From assembly GCF_003053745.1 (NCBI RefSeq), contig NZ_QAYE01000003.1, positions 248,001-312,000 on the forward strand: a DNA stretch of 64,000 bases, read 5' to 3'. This document shows, piece after piece, positions 55,489 to 64,000 of this stretch. The position numbers and the translations under genes are program-made. The notes beneath the pieces were generated by a model. It had not been told where the DNA came from, did not search any database, and worked only from the letters and a program-made list of their open reading frames with translations. The stretch is from Sphingomonas faeni (lineage in GTDB: Bacteria > Pseudomonadota > Alphaproteobacteria > Sphingomonadales > Sphingomonadaceae). The stretch's first letter is position 1. Every line of letters starts with the position of its first letter.

Positions 55489-56238
55489 TCAGGCGGGCGG
55501 TAGTGCTTTCACCAGGTCGAGCACGCGCGCCGCCAGTTCCATCCGACAGATCAGCAGGTCGGGCAGATACGGATCGGCGCAATTATACACGAGCGGCGAT
55601 CCGTCGACGCGGCTGACGTGGAGCCCGGCCGCCTGCGCGACCGCGATCGGTGCGCAATTGTCCCACTCATATTGCCCGCCGGTGTGGAGGTAGATGTCGG
55701 CCTGGCCGCGCACCACCGCCATCGCCTTCGCGCCCGCCGAGCCCATCGGCACGAGCGTCGCCCCCAACGTCTCGGCGACCGCCACCGCCTCGCGTGCCGG
55801 ACGGCTGCGACTGACCAGCATGCGGAGCGGATCGCCCGCGGGTTCCAGCGGCTTCGGTGAACCCGATGTCAGCGTGATCCCGAGTCCCGGCAGCGCCACG
55901 GCGCCCACGACGGCGACGCCGTCGATGGCAAGCGCGACGTGCACCGCCCAGTCGGTCCGCCCTTCGCCATATTCGCGCGTGCCGTCGAGCGGATCGACGA
56001 TCCAGGCGCGGCGCACCGAACAGCGATCGCCCGTGTCCTTCTCTTCCTCGGACAGGATCGCGTCGTCGGGCCGCGCGGCGCGCAGCATCCGCATGAGGAA
56101 GGTATTGGCCTGCTCGTCGCCCGCCTTGCCGAGATCCTTGCCGGTCAGCCCGCTGCTTTTCTGCAGCGCGAGCAAGATCTCGCCCGCCTCGGTGGCAAGG
56201 CGTTCGGCAAGACGGACGTCGCTTTCAATGACGGTCAC
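55489..56238 (-). CDS. cysQ: 3'(2'),5'-bisphosphate nucleotidase
   Basis: 249 residues of the inositol-monophosphatase fold. EE at 65-66, the metal motif DPLDGT (82-87) and the C-terminal [14 protein letters not shown] are complete. It hydrolyses PAP, the by-product of PAPS reduction, to AMP, and so protects the pathway. GTG 56238 overlaps the cysNC stop (GTGA), the best-supported start. Confidence 0.93.
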   Translation of the reverse strand: MTVIESDVRLAERLATEAGEILLALQKSSGLTGKDLGKAGDEQANTFLMRMLRAARPDDAILSEEEKDTGDRCSVRRAWIVDPLDGTREYGEGRTDWAVHVALAIDGVAVVGAVALPGLGITLTSGSPKPLEPAGDPLRMLVSRSRPAREAVAVAETLGATLVPMGSAGAKAMAVVRGQADIYLHTGGQYEWDNCAPIAVAQAAGLHVSRVDGSPLVYNCADPYLPDLLICRMELAARVLDLVKALPPA

Positions 56239-58169
56239 TTGAGCGGCATGATCTGGCGGACGATGAACGCGGCGGCTTCGGCCGGCGTCATCTCGACCGT
56301 GTTGACGCGAATCTCTGCGTTGAGCGGCGCCTCGTAAGGGCTGTCGATCCCGGTAAAGTTCTTCAAATCGCCCGCCCGTGCTTTCTTGTAGAGGCCCTTC
56401 ACGTCGCGACCTTCCGCCACATCGAGCGGCGTGTCGACGAAGATCTCGATGAATTCGCCCGCTGGCAGCATCGCGCGCACCATGTCGCGCTCGGCGCGGA
56501 ACGGCGAGATGAACGCGGTGAGCACGATCAGCCCGGCGTCCGCCATCAGCTTGGCGACCTCGCCGACGCGGCGGATATTCTCGATCCGGTCGGCCTCGGT
56601 GAAGCCCAGATCCTTGTTCAGCCCGTGGCGGATGTTGTCGCCGTCGAGCAGGAAGGTATGCCGGTTCATCAGGTTGAGCTGCTTCTCGACCTCGTTGGCG
56701 ATCGTCGACTTGCCCGCGCCCGACAGCCCGGTGAACCACAGCACCGCCTGTTTCTGGTTCTTCAGCCCGGCATGCGCCTCGCGGCCGATGTCCGTCGCCT
56801 GCCAATGGACGTTCTGCGAGCGGCGCAAGCTAAAATGAATCATCCCCGCCGCGACGGTCGCATTGGTGATCTTGTCGATCAGGATGAACCCGCCGAGCAC
56901 CTTGTTCGGTGCCGCGCCGTCCTGCGCGTAGGCCTCGAACACGATCGCGCGGTCCGTCGTAATCTCCGCGACGCCGATCGCGTTCAGCTCGAGCGTCTTG
57001 GTCGCGAGCCGCTCCATGGTGTTGACGTTGACCTGATATTTCGGCTCTCGCACCGTCGCCGACACCATCTGGGTGCCAAGCTTCAGCCAATAGGAGCGGC
57101 CGACGATCAGCGGCTCGTCGTCCATCCAGACGATCGTCGTCTCGAACTGGTCGGCAGTCTCGGGTGGCGCATCCGACGCGGCGATGACGTTGCCGCGCGA
57201 GCAGTCGATCTCGTCGGCGAACGACAGCGTGACCGACTGCCCCGCGACCGCCTCGTCGAGATCGCCGTCGAGCGTCGTGATCCGGCTGATCGTCGACGTC
57301 TTGCCGCCGGGCAGCACGCGGATCGCGTCGCCCGGCTTGACCGTACCGGCGGCGATCTGGCCGGAGAAGCCGCGGAAATCGAGGTTGGGGCGGTTGACCC
57401 ATTGCACGCTCATCCGGAACGGCTTGGCCTGGTCGTCGTCGACATCGACATCCACGGCTTCGAGATGCTCCATCAGCGTCGGGCCGGAATACCAGGCCAT
57501 GGTGTTGGACGCGATCGAGATGTTGTCGCCCTTGAAGCCCGAGATCGGCATCGGCGTGAACGCGGTGATGCCGATGCTTTTTGCGAACGCCGAATACTCC
57601 GCGACGATCTCTTCATAGCGCGCCTGATCGTAGCCGATCAGGTCCATCTTGTTGACCGCGAGCACGAGGTTGCGGATGCCGATCAGGTGCGCGAGATAGC
57701 TGTGGCGCTTGGTCTGCGTCAGCACGCCCTTGCGCGCATCGACCAGGATCACGGCGAGATCGGCGGTCGAGGCGCCGGTCACCATGTTGCGGGTATATTG
57801 CTCATGACCCGGCGTATCCGCGACGATGAACTTGCGTTTTTCGGTCGAGAAGAAGCGATAGGCGACGTCGATCGTGATGCCCTGTTCGCGCTCGGCGGCG
57901 AGCCCGTCGACCAGCAGCGCGAAGTCGATCTCGCCACCTTGCGTGCCAACCCGCTTGCTGTCTGCTTCGAGCGCCGCAAGCTGATCCTCGAAGATCATCT
58001 TCGAATCATACAGCAGCCGGCCGATCAGCGTCGACTTGCCATCATCGACCGAACCGCAGGTAATGAAGCGCAGCATCGTCTTGTTGCGATGCTGGTCGAG
58101 ATACGCGTCGATATCCTCGGCGATCAACGCGTCGGTCTGGTAGGCGGAGGTTTGCACTGTGGTGGCCAT
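56235..58169 (-). CDS. cysNC: CysNC, ATP sulfurylase GTPase subunit fused to APS kinase
   Basis: 644 residues. The N-terminal GTPase (GSVDDGKST 39-47, [21 protein letters not shown]) is the regulatory large subunit of ATP sulfurylase. The C-terminal ~180 residues form the APS kinase with Walker [10 protein letters not shown] (about 470), [20 protein letters not shown] and [20 protein letters not shown]. Together with CysD it makes APS, then PAPS. It is the middle gene of cysD-cysNC-cysQ. Confidence 0.96.
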   Translation of the reverse strand: MATTVQTSAYQTDALIAEDIDAYLDQHRNKTMLRFITCGSVDDGKSTLIGRLLYDSKMIFEDQLAALEADSKRVGTQGGEIDFALLVDGLAAEREQGITIDVAYRFFSTEKRKFIVADTPGHEQYTRNMVTGASTADLAVILVDARKGVLTQTKRHSYLAHLIGIRNLVLAVNKMDLIGYDQARYEEIVAEYSAFAKSIGITAFTPMPISGFKGDNISIASNTMAWYSGPTLMEHLEAVDVDVDDDQAKPFRMSVQWVNRPNLDFRGFSGQIAAGTVKPGDAIRVLPGGKTSTISRITTLDGDLDEAVAGQSVTLSFADEIDCSRGNVIAASDAPPETADQFETTIVWMDDEPLIVGRSYWLKLGTQMVSATVREPKYQVNVNTMERLATKTLELNAIGVAEITTDRAIVFEAYAQDGAAPNKVLGGFILIDKITNATVAAGMIHFSLRRSQNVHWQATDIGREAHAGLKNQKQAVLWFTGLSGAGKSTIANEVEKQLNLMNRHTFLLDGDNIRHGLNKDLGFTEADRIENIRRVGEVAKLMADAGLIVLTAFISPFRAERDMVRAMLPAGEFIEIFVDTPLDVAEGRDVKGLYKKARAGDLKNFTGIDSPYEAPLNAEIRVNTVEMTPAEAAAFIVRQIMPLK

Positions 58170-58178
58170 CTCTTACCT

Positions 58179-58268
58179 CGTCATTCCCGCGAAGGCGGGA
58201 ATCCATAAGCGCAACGTTTCGGTTACGTGGGTCCGGAGTTTCTGGATCCCCGCCTGCGCGGGGATGAC
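58179..58268. repeat. Paired-hairpin repeat, type A/F (cysD/cysNC gap)
   Basis: Hairpins CATTCCCGC/GCGGGAATCC and GATCCCCGC/GCGGGGATG, with CGTCATTCCC and GGGGATGACG complementary at the ends. The loop-side bases match type A and the outer arms match type F, so it looks chimeric. It fills the cysD-cysNC gap. Confidence 0.85.
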
Positions 58269-58291
58269 GACAAAAAGCGAACGAGGCCGCA

Positions 58292-59197
58292 TCAGAAATA
58301 CCCCTCTTGCTTCTTCTTCTCCATGCCAGCGCCGCCGGCATCCTTGTCGATCGCGCGACCCTGGCGCTCGCTGGTGGTGGTCAACAGCGTTTCCTGGATG
58401 ATCTCGGACAGCGTCGACGCCGTGCTCTCGACCGCGCCGGTCAGCGGATAGCAGCCGAGCGTACGGAAACGGATCGAGCGGTCGATCGGGACCTCGCCGG
58501 GTTCGAGGCGGAAGCGATCGTCGTCGACCATTAGCAGCATGCCGTCGCGCTCGACCGTGGGGCGTACGCCAGCATAGTAGAGCGGCACGATCGGCACGTC
58601 GTTGAGCTGGATATATTGCCAGACGTCGAGTTCGGTCCAGTTCGAGATCGGGAACACGCGGATGCTCTCGCCCTTCGATTTCCGCGCGTTATAGAGGTTC
58701 CACAATTCGGGGCGCTGGTTCTTCGGATCCCAGCCATGCGTCGCGGTGCGGAACGAGATGATGCGTTCCTTCGCGCGCGATTTTTCCTCGTCACGCCGCG
58801 CGCCACCGAATGCCGCGTCGAACCCGTGAAGGTTGAGCGCCTGCTTCAAGCCCTCCGTCTTCCACATGTCGGTGTGAAGTGCACCGTGATCGAACGGATT
58901 GATCCCACGCTCGGCGGCTTCGGGGTTCTGGTAGACGAGCAACTCCATCCCGCTCTCGGCCGCCATCCGGTCGCGCAACTTGTACATTTCCTGGAATTTC
59001 CAGGTCGTATCGACGTGCAGCAGCGGGAAGGGCGGGGGCGAGGGGTAGAAGGCCTTGCGCGCGAGGTGCAGCATCACGGCCGAATCCTTGCCGACCGAAT
59101 ACAGCATCACCGGCTTGTCGGCCTCGGCGACGACTTCGCGCAGGATGTGGATCGCCTCCGCCTCGAGCCGTTCCAGATGGGTGAGTGTCTTCGCCAT
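58292..59197 (-). CDS. cysD: CysD, ATP sulfurylase small subunit
   Basis: 301 residues. PP-loop [56 protein letters not shown] and a C-terminal EGYF. It adenylates sulfate to APS, coupled to GTP hydrolysis by CysNC. ATG 59197 ([15 protein letters not shown]) is the family start. First gene of the cysD-cysNC-cysQ operon; the sulfite-reducing steps are outside the window. Confidence 0.96.
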   Translation of the reverse strand: MAKTLTHLERLEAEAIHILREVVAEADKPVMLYSVGKDSAVMLHLARKAFYPSPPPFPLLHVDTTWKFQEMYKLRDRMAAESGMELLVYQNPEAAERGINPFDHGALHTDMWKTEGLKQALNLHGFDAAFGGARRDEEKSRAKERIISFRTATHGWDPKNQRPELWNLYNARKSKGESIRVFPISNWTELDVWQYIQLNDVPIVPLYYAGVRPTVERDGMLLMVDDDRFRLEPGEVPIDRSIRFRTLGCYPLTGAVESTASTLSEIIQETLLTTTSERQGRAIDKDAGGAGMEKKKQEGYF

Positions 59198-59407
59198 AAT
59201 GTGTCTCCGCGGCGCCGTTTGCCCGGCGCAGGGCGGTGTCGGCAATCAATGCATTCTTCGGTCGGGGAACGCTTCGCTATCTCATGCCGCAATGACGGCG
59301 CCGCGCACCATGCACGATTTCGCGGCGAACCCTGCGCCGCAGTTGCCCGCCCGCGATCGACGCCGTACGCAACGCACCTGTTTCGATCCGTCTGGGACCA
59401 TGCCGCC

Positions 59408-60292
59408 ATGTCCGTTGCATCGTTGAAAATGCGTTCCTGGCTGTTCGCGCCGGGGGACAGCGAACGCAAGATGATCAAGGCGGTCGAAGGCAGCGCCGAC
59501 ATCGTCCTGTTCGACCTCGAAGACGCGGTGACGACCGAGAACAAGCCACTCGCGCGCCAGACCGCCCACGACGTGCTGACCGCAAATGTCGCACACCGCG
59601 CGCGGATGTGGGTCCGGGTCAATCCGCTCGACGGACCATATACGCTGACCGATCTCGCCGCGATCATGCCCGCGCGGCCGGGTGGTATCATGCTGCCGAA
59701 AGTTACGGGTCGGCAGGATGTCGAGCGGCTCGATCATTACCTGTCCGCGTTCGAGGCGGCGAACGGCATCGCGATCGGGTCGACCCCGGTGATCGTACTG
59801 ATCACCGAGACGGCGGAAGCGATGTTCCACACCGGCGACTATAAGGGCGCGCCTCGGGTGGTCGCACTGACCTGGGGCGCGGAGGACCTGGCGGATTCGA
59901 TCGGCGCGAGCGCGAACTGCAATCCGGATGGCAGCTATCGCTTCACCTATGAACTGGCGCGGTCGATGTGCCTGCTGGGTGCTGCGGCGGCGGGGGTCAC
60001 CGCGATCGAGACGATCCAGGGGGACTTCCGCGACCTCGACACGCTGAAGACGCGCGCCGAGCAGGTCCGGCGTGACGGTTACCGCGGGATGCTTGCGATC
60101 CACCCGGCGCAGGTCGACGTGATCAACGCCGCCTTCACGCCGACCGAGGCGGAGATCGCCGAGGCGCAGGCGATCGTCGATCTGTTCGCGGCCAATCCCG
60201 GCGTCGGTACGATCGGCTACAAGGGCGGCATGCTCGACCGACCGTATCTGTCGCGCGCGGAGCATCTGTTGCGGCAAGTCGGCCGCGCGTGA
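59408..60292 (+). CDS. HpcH/HpaI-family CoA-ester lyase (CitE-like)
   Basis: 294 residues, TIM-barrel. MRSWLFAPGDSERKMIKAVE is the standard N-terminus of CitE/malyl-CoA lyase-like proteins; DIVLFDLEDAVTTENK, VITETAEAMFH and the metal motif GAEDLADSIGA follow, and LAIHPAQVDVINAAF closes the domain. Possible reactions: malyl-CoA, methylmalyl-CoA or citramalyl-CoA cleavage. No citrate lyase partner subunit is here. ATG 59408; convergent with the CaiB gene. Confidence 0.88.
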   Translation: MSVASLKMRSWLFAPGDSERKMIKAVEGSADIVLFDLEDAVTTENKPLARQTAHDVLTANVAHRARMWVRVNPLDGPYTLTDLAAIMPARPGGIMLPKVTGRQDVERLDHYLSAFEAANGIAIGSTPVIVLITETAEAMFHTGDYKGAPRVVALTWGAEDLADSIGASANCNPDGSYRFTYELARSMCLLGAAAAGVTAIETIQGDFRDLDTLKTRAEQVRRDGYRGMLAIHPAQVDVINAAFTPTEAEIAEAQAIVDLFAANPGVGTIGYKGGMLDRPYLSRAEHLLRQVGRA

Positions 60293-60302
60293 TCGGGGCG
60301 TC

Positions 60303-61361
60303 CTAGCCGACGCCCCATTCCGCCAGCAGCGCCGTGCCATCGGAACTGGGGGCGATTCGGCCCGGCGTGCGGGACAGGCGCGGGGCAGGGGCTGCCTGCC
60401 AGATGCCGTCGACGACGACGCCGCGATCCGCCATGTGGCGGTGCGTCGGCACCTCGTCGAGTTCGAGCACGGGCGCAAAGCACGTGTCGGTGCCTTCGAG
60501 CGCGGCGCACCACTCGTCCCGTGATCTGGTCACGAATACGGCGGCAAATCGTCGCGCGGTTTCGGGCCAGCGCTCGACGACCATCTGCTCCGCCGCGAGG
60601 TCGTCGGGTAGCCCCAGCCGATCGAGCAGCTCGGCATAGAATTTCGGCTCGATCGCGCCGACCGAGACGTACCGCCCATCGGCGCAGGTGTAACAGCGGT
60701 AGAACGGCGCCGCGCCGCCGAGCAGGTCACGGTCGCGGTCCATCGACATCACCCCGGCCGGGACCATTCCCGCGAACAGCGCCATCATCGACGAAACCCC
60801 GTCGACGATCGCTGCATCGACGACTTGGCCCAGTCCCGATCGTGCGCGTTCGAGCAGCGCCGCAAGGATACCGGTGACGAGATACAGCGACCCGCCCCCG
60901 AAATCGCCGATCAGGTTGAGCGGCGGCGGCGGCGGTGTTCCCGGCGGGCCGATCGCTGCCAGGGCGCCGCTGAGTGCGATGTAATTGAGGTCGTGGCCCG
61001 CCACCTGTGCGAGCGGTCCGGTCTGTCCCCACCCGGTCATTCGCCCGTAGACAAGCCGCGGGTTGCGCTTGAGCATCACGTCCGGGCCGAGGCCGAGCCG
61101 CTCCATTACCCCCGGTCGAAGCCCTTCGATCACGACATCGGCGCGGTCCGTGATCGCAAGCGCCCGGTCTCGTCCCTCCGGCGTTCGGATATCCAGCGCA
61201 AGCCGCGCACGACCACGGTCCAGCACGGGATTGCGAAAACCGCCGCCGAGCCGCTCAATCCGCAGTACCTCCGCACCGAGATCCGACAACAGCATCGCCG
61301 CATGCGGGCCCGGCCCGATGCTGGCGAACTCGACGACCCGCAGGCCCGCCAGCGCCGTCAT
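60303..61361 (-). CDS. CaiB/BaiF-family CoA-transferase or racemase
   Basis: 352 residues, family III CoA-transferase fold. LAGLRVVEFASIGPGPHAAM, then LLSDLGAEVLRIER; VLDRGRARLALDIR; and the aspartate in VAGHDLNYIALSGAL. The length and the GQTGPLAQVAGHDLNY form are close to alpha-methylacyl-CoA racemase. ATG 61361 gives the conserved start; the open extension to 61415 lacks it. It ends 10 bases from the convergent HpcH/HpaI gene. Substrate unknown. Confidence 0.85.
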   Translation of the reverse strand: MTALAGLRVVEFASIGPGPHAAMLLSDLGAEVLRIERLGGGFRNPVLDRGRARLALDIRTPEGRDRALAITDRADVVIEGLRPGVMERLGLGPDVMLKRNPRLVYGRMTGWGQTGPLAQVAGHDLNYIALSGALAAIGPPGTPPPPPLNLIGDFGGGSLYLVTGILAALLERARSGLGQVVDAAIVDGVSSMMALFAGMVPAGVMSMDRDRDLLGGAAPFYRCYTCADGRYVSVGAIEPKFYAELLDRLGLPDDLAAEQMVVERWPETARRFAAVFVTRSRDEWCAALEGTDTCFAPVLELDEVPTHRHMADRGVVVDGIWQAAPAPRLSRTPGRIAPSSDGTALLAEWGVG

Positions 61362-61439
61362 GCGCCGATACTCGTCATTGCCATGCGATCCGATATCCGC
61401 GCTGTTCGACCGCAAAGTGCGACCGATGCCGAACCGGAG

Positions 61440-62738
61440 TCAAGAAAGCGTCGGCGAGTCCAGCGGCACCATGTCCTTCAGCATGATGGCGGGGTCGGCG
61501 AGGATGGCCCGGTCGATGATCGCACCGGTTTCCACCAGCTTGCGGCCCTGGACGTAATCCTTGACCGCTCCCACGCAGTCGAGCGCGATGACGCGGCCGT
61601 CGCGCAGGTACACGACCGAGAATTTACGCGTCGCCGGATCGCCGCGCAGGACCGTGTCGTCATAGCCGATCGACAGTCCGACGGTCTGCAGCTTCAGGTC
61701 ATACTGGTTCGACCAGAACCACGGCACCGCGTCATACACCGCTGGCTGGCCGACGATGTCCTTCGCCACGACGGTCGCCTGGTCGTTCGCGTTCTGCACC
61801 GATTCGACGCGCACTGCCGCCCCACCGGCAAACCGGTTGGCGTGCAACGCGCAGTCGCCGATCGCATACACGTCCGGCACGCTCGTCCGGCATGCACCAT
61901 AGACGGCGACGCCGTTGCCGCCCGCCGCACCAGCGTCGATCAGGGGTGCGACTTCGGGAAGGATGCCGATGCCGACGATCACCATGTCGGCGGCGATGAC
62001 GGTGCCGTCCCCCAGCCGGACCCCGGTGACGCGGTCATCGCCCAGAATGCAGTCGACCGACTGCCCCAGCCGCACGTCGACGCCGTGCTCGCGGTGCTCC
62101 GCCTCGAAGAACCGCGACAGGTCTTCGCCCGCGACACGCGCAAGCACCCGGTCCAAGGCCTCGAGCAGGATGACCGACTTACCGAACTTGCGCAGCACCG
62201 CGGCGGCTTCGAGCCCGATATACCCGCCGCCGATCACGACCGCGGTCCCGACATCCGGCAGTTCGGCGATCATCCGGTCGGCGTCGGCGCGGTCGCGCAC
62301 GGTGTGGACGCCGGTGAGATGATGGCCAGCGCAGGCCAGCCGTCTCGGCGTCCCGCCTGTCGCCCAGACCAGCCGCCCGTAGCCGATCGTCGTACCGTCC
62401 TCGGTCGTTGCGCTGTGGCCGACCGGATCGACCGATACGATGCGCGATCCCAGCCGCAGATCGATGCGCTGCTCGGTCCAGAACGCCGCCTGTCGGATCA
62501 GGATACGGCCGAAGACCTTCTCGCCCGACAGATATTCTTTCGACAAGGGCGGTCGTTCATAGGGAAGCTCCGCCTCCTTGCCGACGATCAGGATCGATCC
62601 CTCGAAGCCGGTCTTGCGCAACGCGATCGCACACGCCGCTCCGCCGTGCCCGCCGCCGACGATGACGACATCGGCGAACACCGTCGCGTCCCGTCGCGCA
62701 TCGCCTGTCATGCTGTCCATTTCGCTACCCTCGTCCAT
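61440..62738 (-). CDS. FAD-dependent ferredoxin reductase (putidaredoxin-reductase-like)
   Basis: 432 residues. First FAD motif [20 protein letters not shown], the family [14 protein letters not shown], second NAD motif [16 protein letters not shown], and the [13 protein letters not shown] and [11 protein letters not shown] motifs. It resembles reductases of P450 or dioxygenase ferredoxins. No ferredoxin or oxygenase gene lies next to it. Start at 62738; ATG 62720 is a possible later start. Confidence 0.88.
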   Translation of the reverse strand: MDEGSEMDSMTGDARRDATVFADVVIVGGGHGGAACAIALRKTGFEGSILIVGKEAELPYERPPLSKEYLSGEKVFGRILIRQAAFWTEQRIDLRLGSRIVSVDPVGHSATTEDGTTIGYGRLVWATGGTPRRLACAGHHLTGVHTVRDRADADRMIAELPDVGTAVVIGGGYIGLEAAAVLRKFGKSVILLEALDRVLARVAGEDLSRFFEAEHREHGVDVRLGQSVDCILGDDRVTGVRLGDGTVIAADMVIVGIGILPEVAPLIDAGAAGGNGVAVYGACRTSVPDVYAIGDCALHANRFAGGAAVRVESVQNANDQATVVAKDIVGQPAVYDAVPWFWSNQYDLKLQTVGLSIGYDDTVLRGDPATRKFSVVYLRDGRVIALDCVGAVKDYVQGRKLVETGAIIDRAILADPAIMLKDMVPLDSPTLS

Positions 62739-62934
62739 CTAGTGCCCGGTCGAGTAGCACGCCGATCCGCCCTCGTGGTGCGCATTCCTAGGGGCGATGT
62801 CGGAGGACCTCAACTGCGGCCGCAGACCCGTGAGTGCGGCGAACACCGCCACTTGCGCGAAGTTAACGTAAAGCGCGCGCGGTGTGTATTAGGTTTCGTG
62901 GCCGGGCTCTGCGTTCGGACGGGGGATTGCCGAA

Positions 62935-63948
62935 GTGATTGCGGACGGAACTGCTGAAATACCCAAGGCGCACGCGTGGGACCCGGACCATCTGCGGCTC
63001 GCAGTCAGCGCGGCGGGCGTTGCCCTGTGGGCATGGAACGTCGACACCGACGCCTTCACGATGGACGAGCGCGGCTTCGAGCTTTGGGGCCTCCCGTGGC
63101 GCGCCGAAGTCACGTTCGAGGAATTGTCGGCGCATATCCATCCGTCAGACCGCGACCGCGTCCGCTCCGCCTTCGCCGCCACCCGCGCGGTGCTTGGCAG
63201 CTACGAGACCGACTTCCGGATCATGATCGGCGAGGAGGTCCGCTGGATTTCGGCGCGCGGGCAGGGCGAGGATGTCGGGATCGTCGGACGGACGATGTTC
63301 GGCATCTTCCTCGACGTCACCGGCCGCAAGCAGGCGGAGGAGGGCAACGAACTGCTCGCCGGCGAGATGAGCCACCGCGTCAAGAACCTGCTGGCGATCG
63401 CGAGCGGCCTGACCGCGATAACTTCGCGCACCGCACCCAATACGCAGGACATGGCACGCGAACTGACCGAGCGGTTGAGCGCGCTGGGGCGGGCGCACGA
63501 TCTCGTCCGTCCGTTGCCGGGCGGGCAGGGCGACGCGGCGTTGCTGGGCGACCTGCTCTCGGTGTTGCTTGCACCTTATGACGACATGGGCGCCTTCAAG
63601 GGCCGCATCCGCGTCGCGGTCGAGCGCATGGGCGTCGGCGAGAATGCCGCGACCGGACTGGGGCTGATCATCCACGAACTTGCGACCAACTCGATGAAAT
63701 ACGGCGCGTTGTCCGCACCGACCGGAACGCTCGACCTGTCCAGCACGGCGACCGACGACGAAGTGATCCTGACCTGGCTCGAACGCGGCGGCCCGGAAGT
63801 CGAAAGCCCGAATGCCGGAGAAGGCTTCGGCAGCAAGCTCGTCCGCCGTACCGTTGCCGGGCAGCTTGGGGGCTCGATCGCCTATGAATGGTCGACGGGC
63901 GGGGTGATCATCACGCTGACGATGCAGCGGGATCGGCTTTCGTCCTGA
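62935..63948 (+). CDS. PAS-HWE sensor histidine kinase
   Basis: 337 residues, no membrane helix. An N-terminal PAS domain (about 20-130, VALWAWNVDTDAFTMDERGF and FGIFLDVTGRKQAEE) is followed by an HWE-type kinase: H147 in GEMSHRVKNLL, the histidine and asparagine box HELATNSMKYGALS, and W-x-E in LTWLERGGPE. HWE kinases often act in general stress or light responses. GTG 62935 is the start. No response regulator is adjacent; the last 52 bases of the window hold nothing recognised. Confidence 0.92.
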   Translation: MIADGTAEIPKAHAWDPDHLRLAVSAAGVALWAWNVDTDAFTMDERGFELWGLPWRAEVTFEELSAHIHPSDRDRVRSAFAATRAVLGSYETDFRIMIGEEVRWISARGQGEDVGIVGRTMFGIFLDVTGRKQAEEGNELLAGEMSHRVKNLLAIASGLTAITSRTAPNTQDMARELTERLSALGRAHDLVRPLPGGQGDAALLGDLLSVLLAPYDDMGAFKGRIRVAVERMGVGENAATGLGLIIHELATNSMKYGALSAPTGTLDLSSTATDDEVILTWLERGGPEVESPNAGEGFGSKLVRRTVAGQLGGSIAYEWSTGGVIITLTMQRDRLSS

Positions 63949-64000
63949 TCGGGCTCGCGCTCGGCCGGGTTAGTAGGTTGGCACCTGATTCGGGTGCAGG

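Noticed and set aside
56239..56805. Open extension upstream of CysQ
   Set aside because: It lies out of frame inside the APS kinase domain of CysNC; CysQ starts at GTG 56238.

Overview
The window is a high-GC chromosomal segment of an alphaproteobacterium of the sphingomonad type (Sphingomonas or a close relative). Evidence: a SUF-only Fe-S operon with SufT, an HWE-type histidine kinase, a DUF2794 protein, many NodT-type outer-membrane efflux lipoproteins, ATGA/GTGA gene overlaps, GTG starts, and many short hairpin-pair intergenic repeats. No rRNA, tRNA, phage, insertion sequence or CRISPR array is seen. It reads as core chromosome with accessory efflux and surface functions.

Layout. 1-4230: end of sufB, then sufC-sufD-sufS-sufT and an A-type Fe-S carrier. 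4.5-10.0 kb: APC amino-acid permease, MTA phosphorylase, a strong candidate small RNA (about 6995-7115) and aconitase. 10.2-14.7 kb: two small orphan genes and a trypsin-like autotransporter. 15.0-19.9 kb: MarR regulator with a palindromic operator, then an EmrAB-type tripartite pump. 20-22.2 kb: small orphan proteins around a lactonase-family beta-propeller. 22.3-29.7 kb: RND efflux operon (132-aa protein, membrane fusion protein, RND pump, outer-membrane factor) under a TetR regulator; three matching operators are visible. 29.7-35.7 kb: UDP-glucose dehydrogenase, phasin, PiT phosphate transporter, a Nudix-DUF47 reading frame, and an LplT-like transporter. 35.8-37.1 kb: pgsA-moaD-moaE. 37.2-38.7 kb: two fasciclin proteins. 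38.9-41.1 kb: divergent oxyR and ahpC-ahpD. 41.3-43.2 kb: TauE/SafE exporter, serine acetyltransferase, DUF2794. 43.4-50.3 kb: TonB receptor, divergent pncB/pncA, GH130 enzyme, small Cys-rich protein. 50.3-53.2 kb: response regulator, histidine kinase and EF-hand lipoprotein. 53.3-55.5 kb: divergent LysR and aldo/keto reductase, plus a hypothetical. 55.5-59.2 kb: sulfate-assimilation operon cysD-cysNC-cysQ. 59.4-63.9 kb: HpcH/HpaI lyase, CaiB CoA-transferase, FAD-dependent ferredoxin reductase, HWE histidine kinase.

Shared themes. Sulfur and Fe-S metabolism recur (SUF, aconitase, cysDNCQ, cysE, TauE), as do envelope defence (two tripartite pumps, OxyR/AhpCD) and phosphate handling. Most striking outside the genes are (i) an intergenic RNA candidate with three UCUCCC-type motifs and a textbook terminator, (ii) a Nudix-DUF47 frame with no stop between its domains and no ATG where family start would be, and (iii) hairpin-pair repeats sitting between genes inside operons. 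Functions are inferred from motifs read by eye; no database search was run.
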